Below are positions 12,991-26,446 of a stretch of 64,000 bases of DNA, piece by piece. Position 1 is the first letter of the stretch, and the number at the start of each line of letters is the position of its first letter. The notes beneath the pieces are model-generated. The model was not told the DNA's origin. It saw only the letters and a list, made by a program, of their open reading frames with translations, and did not search any database. The stretch is from positions 434,001 to 498,000 of the forward strand of contig JAKCOZ010000039.1 of assembly GCA_022605955.1 (NCBI GenBank), read 5' to 3'. Source of the DNA: Rallus limicola. Its lineage: Eukaryota > Chordata > Aves > Gruiformes > Rallidae. The translations under genes were made by a program, and so were the position numbers.

Positions 12991-15900
12991 TACCCAAGAG
13001 AGAAAGTTGTATACCAACAGGTATTTTTTTCTAGCTATATTATTACTTAATAACATTTAGCTTAAACTATCACCTTTCAGGAACTAGGCAAAGGAGATCC
13101 GTGAAACAACATGGCAGGAAATACACTTTGTAGGAAATGCAAAGTCCATATAGCTAAACAAGGAAGATGTTGCATAAAGGTTAAAATATTTAATTTTTAT
13201 ATTCTCAGTACACATTAAGACCATTGGGAGATGCTCAGTCAAATCTAAATCCGTTCCTAATAGTCTTTGTAAAATAAAAAGAAGAAAGAATCTTGCAGAA
13301 ACACTTGGAGGAAATTAACACAGAAAGTGAAGTTTATTTATACAAAAAGTATTTAAGAATCTGTCTTCTTTATTTTACTTTGTGATTTTAATTATTACTT
13401 TAATTATAAATTTATATGAAAGAGTACGTTTATAACTTCTATCTGGATATATATGTATAGAGAGTGTATTAAGTGGAAGTTTAGACTTCATCTTTTCAAC
13501 GGGAGGGTTTTCTTCCCTGCTGATGAACCTTCTTTTTCAATAAAAATTCCTGCCATATTACATTTTCAGTGATCCTATATGTTTGATAAAACTATAAGCT
13601 TAAACTAAACCACAAAGAACATACATGCCTAAAGCTAATGTAACTGATTTATTTAAACATTCTGTTTTAATCAGATTAAAGATAAATTATGCTTCTAGAA
13701 ATGAATTAATAAATCCTTTCATATACTTGAAATAACCCTACCAGATATAACATATTTTGATGAATTATTTATTGTAACTGTAAAGCAGTGGACATCTAAA
13801 CCAGAAGAACTGCATATCTATGAAATGGCTGAACTCTAAAATGAAGGCATAAAAGAACTTTCTCAGATATGGTGGCAACACTACTTTGAAATGTGGATCA
13901 AAATTAGTAATACAATAATGAAGCCAACAATTTAAAATTCCAGGAAGGAAAATTATCTCAGACTGCTAGTTCTTGATATAAACAGTATTTAATACAAGGA
14001 TTTTTGCATCTAGGTGAAGGAAAGGTTTTGATAATTAAATGATTAAACACGATGAGAAAAATTAAGACTTCTAACTGTACCACCAAAAAAAAGTGTTTTC
14101 ATGTTCTGCTGTATTGAAGAGCATAGTCCTTTTCAGTAATACTCAGCTCATTTAACTCAATGAAAGAATCTGTGATAGTGATCTAATCCCATTACTTTAT
14201 TTCCATGAAGTGGATTAGAGACTGTGAAGGGCTCTTGAGGGTTTTCTTGTGTTTTAGGGTTTTTTTAAGGTTTGGTTGTTGGTTTTGTTTTTGGTTTGTT
14301 TTTTTTTTTTTGGGGGGGGGGGTTGTTTTGTTTTGGGTTTGGTTTCGTTTTGATTTTTAAGGGATATCTTGAAGTGTTTGAAAGTAACATTTTTTAACAC
14401 ACTGTGGTATTTTAGTAGTATAATACTGGAAAAAGTAGTATAATATCAGAAACAATGCATAAAAATATTATTAGAATATGTCTTGTTTAAACTTATCATA
14501 GAACTGTATAATCCACAGTTTTTCCACATCAAAATTTTGGCTTAAAAATGAACTTCTGAATGGACATTTGACTTTAACATTGTAAATTATATTTCCGCTC
14601 ATTCTTTAATTGTTTTAAATTTTATGCTTTACCTTTCTTCTTTTATTATATACTTTATAGTTTCAAGAGAAAAAAAGGCTTAGCTTGAATTTCTCATTTA
14701 GTGATATTAGAAGGTCTTAAATTCCACGGGAACAGTAATTGACATCTTGAAATCTAAGTGCCATTCAGGTTGCCTATTTCAGGCTCAAATTTCTGTCTCT
14801 CCAGTGCCCTGAAATCAGGCACCAGGTGGTGGCTGGGTGATTGAGAGAAAGTACATTACAAAACGTTCCAACTCTCTCCGAATTACATCTCTTTTCTGTA
14901 ATCTGATTGCTCTGAAGACACTGAAGCATGTTATTCTTTGAGTCCAAGTTTTACCTTTTCACTGTTTTCTCTCATTGTCTTTTTTTTTTTTTTTTAAATT
15001 TTATAAACAACGATATTCATCAAAGTGGTAGCTGGAGGAAAAAGATAAGCATAGGTCAGAATCACTATTGAAAAGAATTTTAGTCTTTGGTCAGAAGTTT
15101 TCTTGTCTAACAAGGTGCTGACACTGCTATACACTTTGCCTTTTTATTTTCTAAACAAAATTGAAATAGGGAGCAGAATTTTTCAGATGACATAAAATAA
15201 TGTTTATGTCACCCAAATAACAGATCTTACTGACCATCTCAAGTACTGTGCTATGATTAAGCTGGGATGTACCGCTCTCACCTTTTTTTGATATAAAATT
15301 ATGGTCTATACAAGTAATTTTATCTTCTTCAGTACATATATATTTTTCCATCTACTTTTGTTTATTCCTCCTTTGTGTTTCCAGTTCAATTACATGTTGT
15401 ACTATATGATATATGCTTACTTCACATGGAGTCCTGGAAGAAATGCTTTTCAGTGATAATTTCTGATTTCTACTTGTTTCTTGTATGGCTATGGAAGATA
15501 TACTTTGGCTTTTATTAAACCTGAGGGCTTATTTTTCAAAAGTGGCTTTGCTTTTTACTCCTAATTGGTCTAAAAATAATGCACCAGCTGTTCACTTTTG
15601 CCTATCTATAGATTAAGCTTTGAGTAAGTCTATACAAACAAATGACATACACTTAGAGGTACCTTAGTAACTTGGGTATCTAAAACTGAAGCTCTAAATG
15701 GCTATAGTAATTTCTTAGAGTAGAAGCAATGGAATGGAAACGGCTGCTACTGAGAAACTGGAGAAAGGGTCTCTATTATCTTATTTTAAATATTTAGTTT
15801 CAAAATAACACTTTTCACCTGCACAGAAGTAAACAGAAATTCTTGTAAATTGTTTGACCACCTTCTCTATGTAATAACATTTAATCCTTCTTAACAGAAT

Positions 15901-16325
15901 GTGATAGAGGATTATGTTGTCTTTGCTAATCAAATGCAAATGTCAAGACTGCAGCTCATCTTTTTCAGATTACTTAATAAATCTAAAGTTTGACATTTCA
16001 GTAGATTCTGCATTCTAAGTATACTTTTTTTTATTTTTTAAGTAGAAATACATAAAATGACCAAATGACTAAACCATTTTCTAAGAAAAACAAAATAATA
16101 AAACCGCACCTTTTTGTTTTGTTTTGTTTTGCTTTTTTTGGGGGTGTGGGGGGTTGTTTTGGTTTTTTTGGAGGGGGTTTTGTTCCTCCTGTATTTCACT
16201 GAAAATATAACAAAAAAGAAAATAAAGGTTTTATGGTTGTGTTTCACCAGGCTTTATAAAAAGTTGGTAGTGTGGGACTTTTCTATAAATGATATTTAGA
16301 CTAGGAAAATTTGTGTTTGTATTTG
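12991..16325. other. Unique AT-rich DNA
   Basis: No gene recognised. It contains a strongly G/T-rich tract at 14240-14355 with a run of G, another at 16112-16175, and one copy (15378-15435) of a 58-base sequence that recurs inside the LTR at 16326. Open frames at 15151-15351 (minus) and 16038-16299 are low-complexity or chance. Confidence 0.5.
15378..15435 (+). repeat. Copy A of a 58-base dispersed direct repeat
   Basis: Aligns without gaps to 16498-16555 at 51 of 58 positions (core agttcaattac...catggagtcct). The match stops abruptly on both sides: 15436 continues ggaag where 16556 continues ctccc. Confidence 0.9.
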
Positions 16326-16649
16326 TGTCATGGTTCAGCCCCAGCTGGCAACTGAGCACCAGGCACGTTTGCTTACCCCCACCCTTGCAGGGATGGGGAG
16401 AGGAATGGGGAGAAAGGGCAACCCACATGGTTGGTATGAGCACAGGGGGAGGGAAATAACAACAGGAGGACTTACGACAGAATATACAAAAACGGTATTT
16501 CAAGTTCAATTACGTGTTTTACTATACGATATATGCATATCTCACATGGAGTCCTCTCCCCAACTAGTCCCCTTTTATGGCTAGCTCAGCTCACCTCTGC
16601 TGGCTCATTGTGAAAATTAACACTATCCCAGCCAAAACAGGGCAATTTG
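16321..16649 (-). mobile_element. Short ERVL-type solo LTR with perfect TSD, minus strand
   Basis: The element body is 16326-16644. On the plus strand it opens tgtcatggttcagccccagc, followed by tggcaactgagcaccaggc, and closes ...ctatcccagccaaaacaggg ca. This is the reverse complement of the bird ERVL-type LTR seen intact at 28949-29511. Both sides carry the same 5 bases, atttg (16321-16325 and 16645-16649), a perfect target duplication of the size made by this class. The LTR is only 319 bases against 563 for the intact copy, so a large middle part is missing or replaced; bases 16498-16555 instead match 15378-15435. No internal retroviral genes are present. Confidence 0.9.
16498..16555 (+). 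repeat. Copy B of the 58-base repeat, inside the LTR
   Basis: Lies within the LTR at 16326-16644 and matches 15378-15435 at 51 of 58 positions at a constant offset of 1120 bases. Either it was copied into the LTR, or the other site holds a scrap of a related LTR. Confidence 0.9.
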
Positions 16650-17564
16650 TGTTTGTGTTTATAGCTGAGGCAGGTTTAATCACTTCCTTACATCACTTAC
16701 CACTACTCTTTTTACGCTTCTCTCATCCTCTCCTCAGAAATCCAATCTAAATTACTCCACGTCTGTATTAAGTAAACTATCCTAATGTTTGGTGTTATGT
16801 AGAGTTCTGATCTGCAAGACTGCTCATTTTAACTGTTTTTTTAGAAAAGGTAAAAAAGAGACCAAAACTTGCTGTTTGTATAGAAGCATGTATTTTTGTG
16901 GCTTCATTTACATGTCACTCAGAAATCCAGACCTTTCCTTTACGTTCCATTGTTTTTTATAAAATACTACATTTTTAATATTTCATGCATTTCTCCTTAA
17001 AAAGACAGAATTCATTAAAATTAAAAATAATTGACTAATCAAGCTGCTACCAACATGTGTTCTCAAGATTCTATCCCCTCCACCACCAGTTTTTTCTTGC
17101 TGAGCACTAATCAGACTTGTCTAGGTTTCTATGTATCGATCTAAGTGTGCCTCATTTGGAACAGGTGATATCAAATATTAAGAAGTATTCCTGATATTTT
17201 TGTGAAGACGCAATCTCTAAAAACCTCTTAAAGCGATTTTCAGGGAATAAAAGAAGGAAATAAAAGGAGAAAAGAGATTACAGTAATCCCATAAAAATGT
17301 ACTCTGAGAATATACTGCTATTCTAGAAAAATGTAGACTTCTGTCTCCAAGGTGTTTATTAAGCCAACATCGTTCACAGACTTGATTATAAAATCTAAAA
17401 CAGTATAAAAGGAAAGCTATAAAGTGAATACTCAGTGAAGGAGAAGGACAGGGAATTTATGAAGAATATCAAACTTTACTCTTATACATAGCAAATAAAA
17501 GAGCTTTTTGCATTGTGTGTACTCATCAAGTGTGACATTAATAGGGCTTTGTGTTTTCTGACTT
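16650..17564. other. Unique DNA, nothing recognised
   Basis: AT-rich sequence without recognisable coding, RNA or repeat signal. Confidence 0.5.
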
Positions 17565-17775
17565 CACATTAGGAAGCATTTATTTACTAAGAGGAAGGTC
17601 AAACAATGGAGCAAACTTCCTAGAGAGGTGGTTGGTGACCTAAGACTGTCAGTGTTTAAGAGGCATATTCTCTTAATAGGATGCTTTAGCTTGGACAACG
17701 TTAATTTGGACAGACAGTTGAACTAGATGATAATATAGATCCCTTCCAAATGAAGTAGTCTATTCCAAAGTCTGT
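17565..17775 (+). mobile_element. CR1 LINE 3' tail (different subfamily), plus strand
   Basis: Matches the end of a CR1 subfamily: aacaatggagcaaacttcct, agagaggtggttggtgacct, a 'gtcagtgtttaagaggcata' segment, 'cagttgaactagatgat' and 'gatcccttccaaatgaa', fading into attcc repeats at 17760-17768. The tail wording differs from the copies at 8471 and 20050. Moderately diverged. Confidence 0.82.
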
Positions 17776-18825
17776 TTTCAAAGTTAAGGATTCTAAATTA
17801 GAATGCCTATATCTATATATGAAATTAATATGAGAGCATTTTTTCCTTATTAAAAGTTCCTTATTATTCAAAAAGGTATTCTCAGTAGCCACAGACACCA
17901 CAATCTGATATAATAAGCCTAATTCTTGAGTTAGTTTATATCACTTAATTTTGTTTGGAGGATAATATTCTTGAAACATATTTATGGGCAGAAGGCAACA
18001 GAAGAATCTGACATTGTTACTTACAGAAATATCCTAGGGATGGATCTTAGCTGAATTTGGTGTGAAATTTATGTTTGTTTTAATAATCAGTGATGGCCTC
18101 AGTGTATTTTAATGAACTGAGGCTACAGCAGTATTTTGCAGAGGTATACCCTGATACTTTTCTGTAACATTCTTTTTCTGAATTTGAGACTCTTAAGAGT
18201 AACCAATATTTTCTATAGAAAGGATGTTCTTTTTTCTGTATCTCTTATCTTTTGATGCTCTTCCTAAATGCATCTGACTTTTATCTGCAATCAGATGATA
18301 AAACATATCCCCACATCAATATGATTGCATATCTTAACCTGGTTAAGTCAGTTTTCACATTTTTCCTGAGAGAGACACAGGAAGGTCAATTACTTGTCAA
18401 TTTAGACTGCTACTAACAGAAGGTTTTATGAGAAGGAGCACCATCAATGGCCTATTTGTCTCTAGCTAAATTAAATTGATAAATTTATTTTCAGAATAAA
18501 ACCACATTCAACAGCTCTTAACAAGAGAATAGCCTGATTATAATGCCAATAAACACATTGAATGTTATCATACTCCTATGCAAGGGTAAGAGAATAGCAA
18601 GAAGTAATAGTGATATGTTTAGAAATAAACCCCACCTACATTGGTATGTCTTTGTTTTGTTTTGTTGGTTTTTTTCTTTGTGGGTGGGTTTAGATTTTGT
18701 TTATTTTGTTCAGGTTTTGTTTTTTTGGTTTTTTTGGTTTTTTTTTTCCCCACAGTTTCTTTTTCAGTCATCTCTTAAGTATTTGTGTAGGGAAAAAAAA
18801 AAAAAAAAAAAAAAGAAAAAAAAAA
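17776..18825. other. Unique DNA ending in G/T-rich and A-rich tracts
   Basis: No gene recognised. A G/T-rich tract (18650-18752) is followed by an A run (18793-18825) that directly abuts the next CR1. The 111-codon frame at 18543-18878 owes its length to these low-complexity tracts (polylysine at its end) and is not a gene. Confidence 0.6.
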
Positions 18826-18992
18826 GAATCATAGAGTCATGTAATCATAGAATATACTGGGTTGGAAGGGACCCATAAGGATCATTGAATCCAACTCCTG
18901 GCTCCACACAGGGCCAGCCAAGTCAGAGCATGTGACTGAGTGCATTGTTGAAATGCTTCTTGAACTCAGTCAAGCTTGGTGCTGTAGTTGCC
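18826..18992 (-). mobile_element. CR1 LINE 3' tail, minus strand
   Basis: Opens with the reverse complement of a CR1 tail (gaatcatagagtcatgtaat, catagaatatactgggttgg, aagggacccataaggatcat), then 'ccaactcctggctccacaca' and a gggccagccaagtcagagca segment. This is the same subfamily layout as the copy at 6039. Truncated after about 170 bases. Confidence 0.9.
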
Positions 18993-20049
18993 TTAAGTTT
19001 GGATTATAGTTTTCCTCAACAAATACCTCATCTCCAACCTCTTTTTAAAGCAGTGTTCTGGAAGGGGAGCCAGGAATTAGAATAAAAAGATATGTCTAAA
19101 AAGACAAGTAGCTACACAACTTCAAAAGTGTCTAGATGAGACTCAAGATTTAATAATTGTCAAGCTAAAACAGGAGATTACATGGGCCACATTCAGAAAT
19201 GCCACTGCACTTGTGACTGTCATTGAAATAGTATGTTGATTAAAGATTGATTTGGCATAGGATTCCTTCTCCTGCTCCCTGCATTATTTGAATTTTTGTT
19301 TCAAGACTTTAAATTGGAAGATTGCATTTAACTGCATGAACAATATGGTCTATAATGTGTCCTACAGTCCAACTTCATCCAGCTTTTTACCTCAGTGCCC
19401 CAGCTGAAGAAAATCACAACTACTTTCTTGCCATTTCACTTGATTTCCAATAGAAACCAGTGTAAGGGGACTGGGGATGGAAAGGGAAGTATGCAGAGAG
19501 AAAAAAATTTCCTTTGAAAAATACTAAGGATGCTTTTGTTGCAATCACTTTTTTTCCTGGAGATTCAAAGAACTCCTGGATCCCATAATTGAGATGTAGA
19601 TCTGTACAGAGTAGTCATGTTAGCTTCTAGAACAATCTGCCATCAATTGAAGGCAGACTTCCCTGTTTCCTCTCCCATTTTTCCAGAAACAGACAGTGTC
19701 TGTGACTTCAGAGAAAGTACTTTAAGTATGATGAAAATCAAGTAGGGGTAGAGCTGATAATATCCTATATCACTGCACATGATCTTCTGTCTCTTGATCT
19801 AGATCTAGTCAGCTGAACTCCAGCTTCATCCAGTGATGTGTATCTGTCAGATACATAACATATATGACTCTAAGGATATTAGACTAGATGCTATGAAAAA
19901 AATACTGTAACCAGAGACTAAAAATACTATAAAATGGATTTGTAAGAAAAATTATGACATTTTTTATGTGTGACTTGATCTGAGCACACCAGAATCTTAA
20001 AATGGAAATTTTCAAGGAAGCTTAGAAAAATATCTGATAAAATATGTGG
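18993..20049. other. Unique DNA, nothing recognised
   Basis: No coding, RNA or repeat signal that I can support. Confidence 0.5.
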
Positions 20050-20162
20050 TTTTGGGAAACCCGATCTAGTGGAGGGTGTCCTGCCTATTGCAGGGTAATT
20101 GGAACTAGACAATCTTTGAGAACCCTTCCAACACAAACCATTCCATGGATCTGTGATTCTAT
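20050..20162 (+). mobile_element. CR1 LINE 3' tail, plus strand
   Basis: Very short copy: ttttgggaaacccgatctag, tggagggtgtcctgcctatt, 'ggaactagacaatctttgag', then 'aacccttccaacacaaacca' and a degraded octamer tail ending ctgtgattctatt. The minus-strand 87-codon frame across it is a shadow. Confidence 0.92.
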
Positions 20163-20722
20163 TACAAATATTTTTACATATTGTGTCCACAGTATGGTAA
20201 GATATGATATTTAGAGGTAAGGTTCTTCTTGTTTAATGTTTGATTTCTAAAATGTATCACTCACCCAGAAGAGAAACAGGTTTAATGAGATGTTACCTAC
20301 CTGCTTGGTTTTTATCTTTGAATATAGTGCACTGTGATTGTATATTAATTCTACTAATCACGAAGGGAGTTTAGCATACGTAATCCAGATTATGAATTTT
20401 GAGAAAGCAAATTTAAGGCAGAGTAAGCCGTCTTCTCTAGATAACCTCTCAAATTCACTTCTAGCTCTGTTTTATATTTTTATAATATTTTAAATAAATT
20501 TTCAGGATTAATCAGACATATTTTGTCCTTCAATGCAAGTCTATCTACTCTTCCTGACTGGTAACTACATATAAACTCGATAACATATATCACTGCACTT
20601 TCAGTTGGCTAAAACTGCTGAACCAGATATTTACTCAGTATAAACAGCAAGAGCACTCTCAGCTTAGACCCACTAAGAAAGTGTTTGTTTTAAAGGATTA
20701 TAGATTTTCTCAAACACATATT

Positions 20723-20767
20723 TTTCACTGTTAAACCATAGTGTGATTTCACTGTTAACTATGGTTT
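20723..20767. repeat. Overlapping direct and inverted short repeats
   Basis: The 12-mer tttcactgttaa occurs at 20723-20734 and 20747-20758. A perfect 10-base inverted pair (aaaccatagt at 20733-20742, actatggttt at 20758-20767) surrounds a 15-base loop. Confidence 0.8.
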
Positions 20768-23700
20768 GCAGCATGTGAGTTCTTTATTTAAATAACACAG
20801 TTACAAATCAGGGAAAATGAAACTTACTGTTGCCTGTCTTGGCTGGAAGAATTTTTCTTTTTAAGCTTAATGATTTGCCTTCCCAGATAAAGTTTTTAAT
20901 TATACCTTGCACTTCTTTGAAACCCATTAGACATCTAGAAATGTAGCATACTGTAAACATAATTATACTTATGAGAAGTAATTAATCTAATGGATTTTCA
21001 GTCTACCTCACCTAGTGAACTGCAACCTGTTTCAATTTATTATGCTGTTTCACAGCAGTAGTACAAGGGGGTAAATATTGTCTTTCATAATAATTTTGAG
21101 TGTTTATTAAGGAGATTCCCTGCATATAGCATACAATTAATTGCAGAAATTTACTTAGTTTAGAAGGTCTCATGACTGCTGATAATAGGAAAGCAAAATT
21201 TTATTATTTTTATTATTTAATTCAGTGGTATATAAAAAAACAACAATATCATCCTTACATATTTAGGCATCAAAATTCTGATCTAGCCAACAGGGATCCA
21301 TCTGTCTGGAACAGAATGCAGTATCATTCCTGGAATACATGGCAAGCTCTTTGTTTTTTTCCTGGAAAAACATAGATTTTTTTTATCATATTAAACTACT
21401 TTCTTTCTTGTTTCTTATTCCCACCCTAATGTCCTTCGTCAATTAAATTATTTTTTTCCACTTAAAAGCAAAACATATTTCAGAATCACAAATTAATTAA
21501 GAGTCTTTCATGAGGGATGGGGGTATGGGGCATCTGCGAGGGCAGAGGGTGGGAGTCCCATCTATGCATTAGAAAATTTTGAAAAATATTTCAGTACACT
21601 AGCTATGCATAGGATGTTTTATAAAAAACTCATTTGATTATGTCTAATGTTATTCATAAACAATGCCTTCTTTATACTTGCAGTCAGAGGGGGAAAATAA
21701 TTGCTAAAAAAATTATTTATATCTCTTGTTTGAACACTTTTTTTTCCAAATCCTATCTATACTGCTTGCAAATATGAGGAAGTTATGGACCTAGATCTTC
21801 TCAGTTCATTTTTAATTTACACATAAATATGAAAAGGTTGAAAAAATAGGTGTTCTCTTTTCCTTTTTTAGTCAGAACTATGCTTGAAAGTATAAATTAC
21901 TAAAAAAAAACCAAACCACAAACCCACAAAAACTTACTGTATTATCTAATTAGGTTGGCACAGAATCTTATTTTCTGCTGGCAACTGTAACGTGCAGCAC
22001 TAATAACTGAATTCTGCATCAGCTTCAGTTTCAACTTTTTATTTTCTTTTGATTTCCTGCCACACATTTTTCAAGATGTAACAAGTACTCTGTTGCTTAT
22101 AGCAAAGACTAAGAACACAAATGAAGATTGTGCCTTTGTATCTAAAGATGTGTGATAACCTGATGAATTGTATTTTAAGTGAGCTGCTGATGGAAGAACC
22201 TAGAAAAAAAAATAATGGAGAAGACTAGCTACGCACCGTCCTTCTTTCACTCAGACTGATTTGGCTTACAAATGTTTGGCATATGTGTCTATGTAAGGGC
22301 CCTGTGGTCTTTCCTTGTTACTCTAAATAGATTGAGAGATGTGGGGTTTTTTGTTGTCCAAGACAGGCACAATACCGTTTACGCACCATTTAGTAATGTG
22401 TCAGGAAATAAACTCCTGGAGATTATAAGTGGATAAGTTCTATTAAGATGAAGTAAAGTTTTTTTGTGATTTTATCAAAACACTGCAATTCAAACCCCAA
22501 ATTTTTGTCATCTTTACTTTTGTACATGTTAAAATCCGCACACATGGAGCTAAAAATTAATTTTGAATGTATTTCTTATTTTTCTTAGTTTTAATCTTAT
22601 TGTGTAACTGTGTATAGGTACATCATGAATAACAAAAAAAAACAACCACCAAACCCCAAAACCAAAAAACTAAAACAAAAGTGACTTTTCAGTTATGGTT
22701 TACATAGGAAAGTCTGTATGATTATTTATGGGGCTTTGTGTGTAACTTTAGAAGAAAATAAATTTTTAAAAAAGATTCATCAGAAGAAAAGCATAGCTTT
22801 TCAAAAAGTCTCATTACACATCTAATTCTCTATCAGTTGTTCTCTATGGTATTGCTACTAATTGTTTTTCCAAGAGCTGGTGTGAACAGGACATCTTTTG
22901 AATTATTCCTAGAAAATTAATGTCATGTAAAAGAACTACTTAGAGGAAAAGTTTAAAAAAAAAAAAAAAAAGTTGTGTGTCTACTTTCAAAAAATTTCCA
23001 AGAGCTTAATCAGATGCATTGTGGTCAAGGGTAATAAGGTCTAAATAGCAGTGTCCCTCCTATGGGTAAAAAACTATGCATCATAGTGCATACCGTGTTC
23101 TGTCTGTAGGTTCTCTGAAAGATACTAGTGAATGGTGGGATCTGAGAAAGAAAAGTAGTTTATTCTCATTAAAAATTACACCACCTGCTATTTAATATAA
23201 AGACTTTCATTGCCCATTTCTTTCATCATGACCATTAAGGAATTCTGATTATTTATTTAGTAGCTTTATCTATTACAGAAATTACAGAAGAAAATATCCA
23301 AATATTTAGAGAAAAAACTACAGAAAGGCCAAAAATCATATTTATTGATGAATAAAATGAATCTTTAGATTTCTAATGTTCTTTAAATATTTCATCAATT
23401 TCAAATGCAAATCTTAATTTCATGAAAGTCTATGCAATTTTTTTGTTTAAATGTCTGCTGTTAAAAAATTGTATTGGAACTCTCTTTGCCTTAGTTTTCA
23501 TTGGTTTTAAATTTAACTTGGTTTATTTCTCAGTAACTGCTTTCTCTAAACAAATGGACCATATCAAATATCTTAATCTGATTTGGTTTATGTAAATAGC
23601 AGGAAATTTTACTGTAGTTTGATAAGCATAGATCTTTCCAATGTTGTTCTACCTCAGGGCTATTATCTTTTACAATATATTGACATGTTTTAAAGTGAAG

Positions 23701-26446
23701 GTAAAACAGGAAGAGGTCAAACACAAAAGTTATCAGCCCTTTGGTAACAGACCAGTTCTATCAGGCACATTTTTCCTGCTTTAAAGTAATAATAAAAAAA
23801 GTTCAAATAATTTAGCAGATTCCAAGCTATTTCTTGAGATGTGAATCGAATTGCAGGGTCATATGAAGTGATGCCAACTCTTGAACTAACACAGATAGGC
23901 TTTGGTAGCTGCAATCAGAGGACTTCTGAATCAAGAAAATGAGTATTTATGTAATGTGGTTCCACGGTTAGAAGCAATAGCTGACTACATAGAGGAAGGA
24001 TTATGCAGATGGGAGCAATTTTGTTTACTGAAAGAAGAGTTTTTTATTATTTTATTTTATTTTAAAGGAAATCTCTCAACATCACAGACTTTCTGTTGTT
24101 AATTGGACATAGACTAGTCACAAAGACAGTTGATGTGAGAGGAAATTTAGAAATCTAATCAGGCACTTTGATTTTAACACACTAGAATATGTAAAGTTAT
24201 TTTTAATTATTTCTAAAATCATCAGTAGTGTAATTCTGGTTCTACAGATGTTCTACATGCTTTGGAGAAAAAGGGACAACTGTTCTGGTGGTATACAGGT
24301 GACTTAAGTATTGCCCTTTTTTTATCAGCCACTAGCAATGCATGTAAATATGAAAAATTACATGGCTGTTTGAAATCACAATTTAAAAAAACAGACTAAG
24401 AAAGTTGTCCTGTGGTAGTTCAAAATCTGTTCTGAAGTAGTATTTTCTGACAAATAATATGGCTTTGACATTCTTATACAAAGGGTCATTGGTTTCACTG
24501 GGTTTAGGGTATGGTAAAGTGTGCAAAACTGAATGCCTCGGAGTCTGAAATTTGTTCCTTTTTCTTTTCTTTTACATTCTGATTACCATTTTTGGACCAC
24601 AGTTTGAACTCATTTGCATTGATTAGAAACCGTGTATGCTATAACTGCTCACCAGCATTGAACCTTTTAACTGATTTGGTTCTGTTTGCTATTGGGCTAA
24701 TGCACCACCTACAGCTATTGCAATATTAAAATGTTTATGTTTAAAGATGTTTCCCATTAAGTTGTAAAGCTCAGTAACAATTTTCAAATGGTGCAAGCCA
24801 CAGAATGTATTTCAGCATGAGTGATTTGTTCCCATTTAGATCAAAGGCAGATTATTTCAAGTAGAAATAAAGTACAGCTATTCTAGAATAAGAAATGTTT
24901 TCACATGTGTTTGTTCAGGAATAGTTATTCTGGAATAGCTAATTTAGATTGCCTCCATTTGCTGATTGGTGATAGGGAATACAAAAGGGCAGAATTCAAA
25001 GGGACTTTTCATTCATCATTCTCTTGGGGGAAGAGAAGCAAAGTGACTTTATGGACTTTGTAAAAGCATTGATTCTCTAGCAAGTTTTTATCAAAAAGTC
25101 TGTTTTATAGCTTTAACTGTCTGTGTGAGGTTATTACAGGATTTTTTCAAGTACACTGGAAACTTCTGAATCCTTGTCATTCAGTTAACCATTTAAATCT
25201 TATTGTCAGAAAAATTGAAAAATACAACAAATTATTAAAATCCCAGTAGCTAACAAGGTGTTTTGTGTAGCAAGTTTAAAACTTTATTTTGCTAGGTACA
25301 AGATTTGGGAATGTGTATGTAAAGTATGAAAAACTTTTTTTGCTGTTGTTGAAAATTAATAAACTCTTCTTTTTAAGGTAGACATTAAAATAAACATCAT
25401 CCTCTCAGGCTTTAGTATATCTCTTTCTTCTGCTCTCTAGCTGCTTATCCTCCTAGGTTCTCTTCAGCCAAGACTGTTTTCGTCACAGTTGAGAAATGGT
25501 AATTCCCCAGTCTGCCCCATTAACTGAATGGATAAAAGAGGCAAGAAGAAGCCTAGAGCTGATGGACCAATATATGTTCTAGACCATCTATCCAGAAGCC
25601 TTGAAGTGAACTGTGAGGTGTCCATGATAAAATGCATCATTTGAAGCACTCTGAACTTCTTAATTTGCTCTCACAAGTACAGTTTTATGTGATGGGTGCT
25701 GGTAGGCATTTTTGTGGTATAGTTGGGTAATACGAAGACAGTTAAAAAATGTGCACTAAGCCTCCCCAAGTATGATGCTGGCATATGCAGCCAGATGTGA
25801 GTTATCAGAGTCTGCACTTCTTTATTGCATCAATGTTTGTACACTATAAAGAAGGGCTGAGCAACACAAGTCAACAAGACTATACTGGATTTACCTACTA
25901 GAAACTCCTGTCTATTAGTTCCATATCAACAGTTCTAAGGTAAAAATGTTTTGTGCAGTTGCAGCTATTTGTGCGAAAACACATATATTCTCCCATTTAT
26001 TTGACCCTTTAGCTGGCATATCAGTCTTACTTGTCTGAAGCACTAATATGTGTCAGCATATAAATAAATGACACAAAACCAAGCCCCCAAAAATAAGGAG
26101 GAAAGTTTGTAGACCTCATCAAGGGCAGTTAACAATAATTAGCTTTTTTTTTTTGTTATTTCCAACTCTGAAATGTTTAGATATTTAGTGAAATAATGTT
26201 AAGAATATAAAAGCAATAAGCATCAAGATATTACTGACTACTTTCCATAAAAACATATATTTTGTCAGAAAAAAAGTTTACAAATATGTATTCTACACAA
26301 ACTAGTAATGGTTACAGTAAACAAGAAAACATGGATCAAAATATTAAATCAATTTTTTTTTAGTGGAAAATTTTTAATCCAGGATAATAAAACAATGTTA
26401 CCTTTACTACACAGATCTAATGCAAAGCATTCTTCATTGCTTATTT

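Noticed and set aside
14240..14355. Interstitial telomere repeat
   Set aside because: The tract is G/T-rich but has no TTAGGG periodicity.
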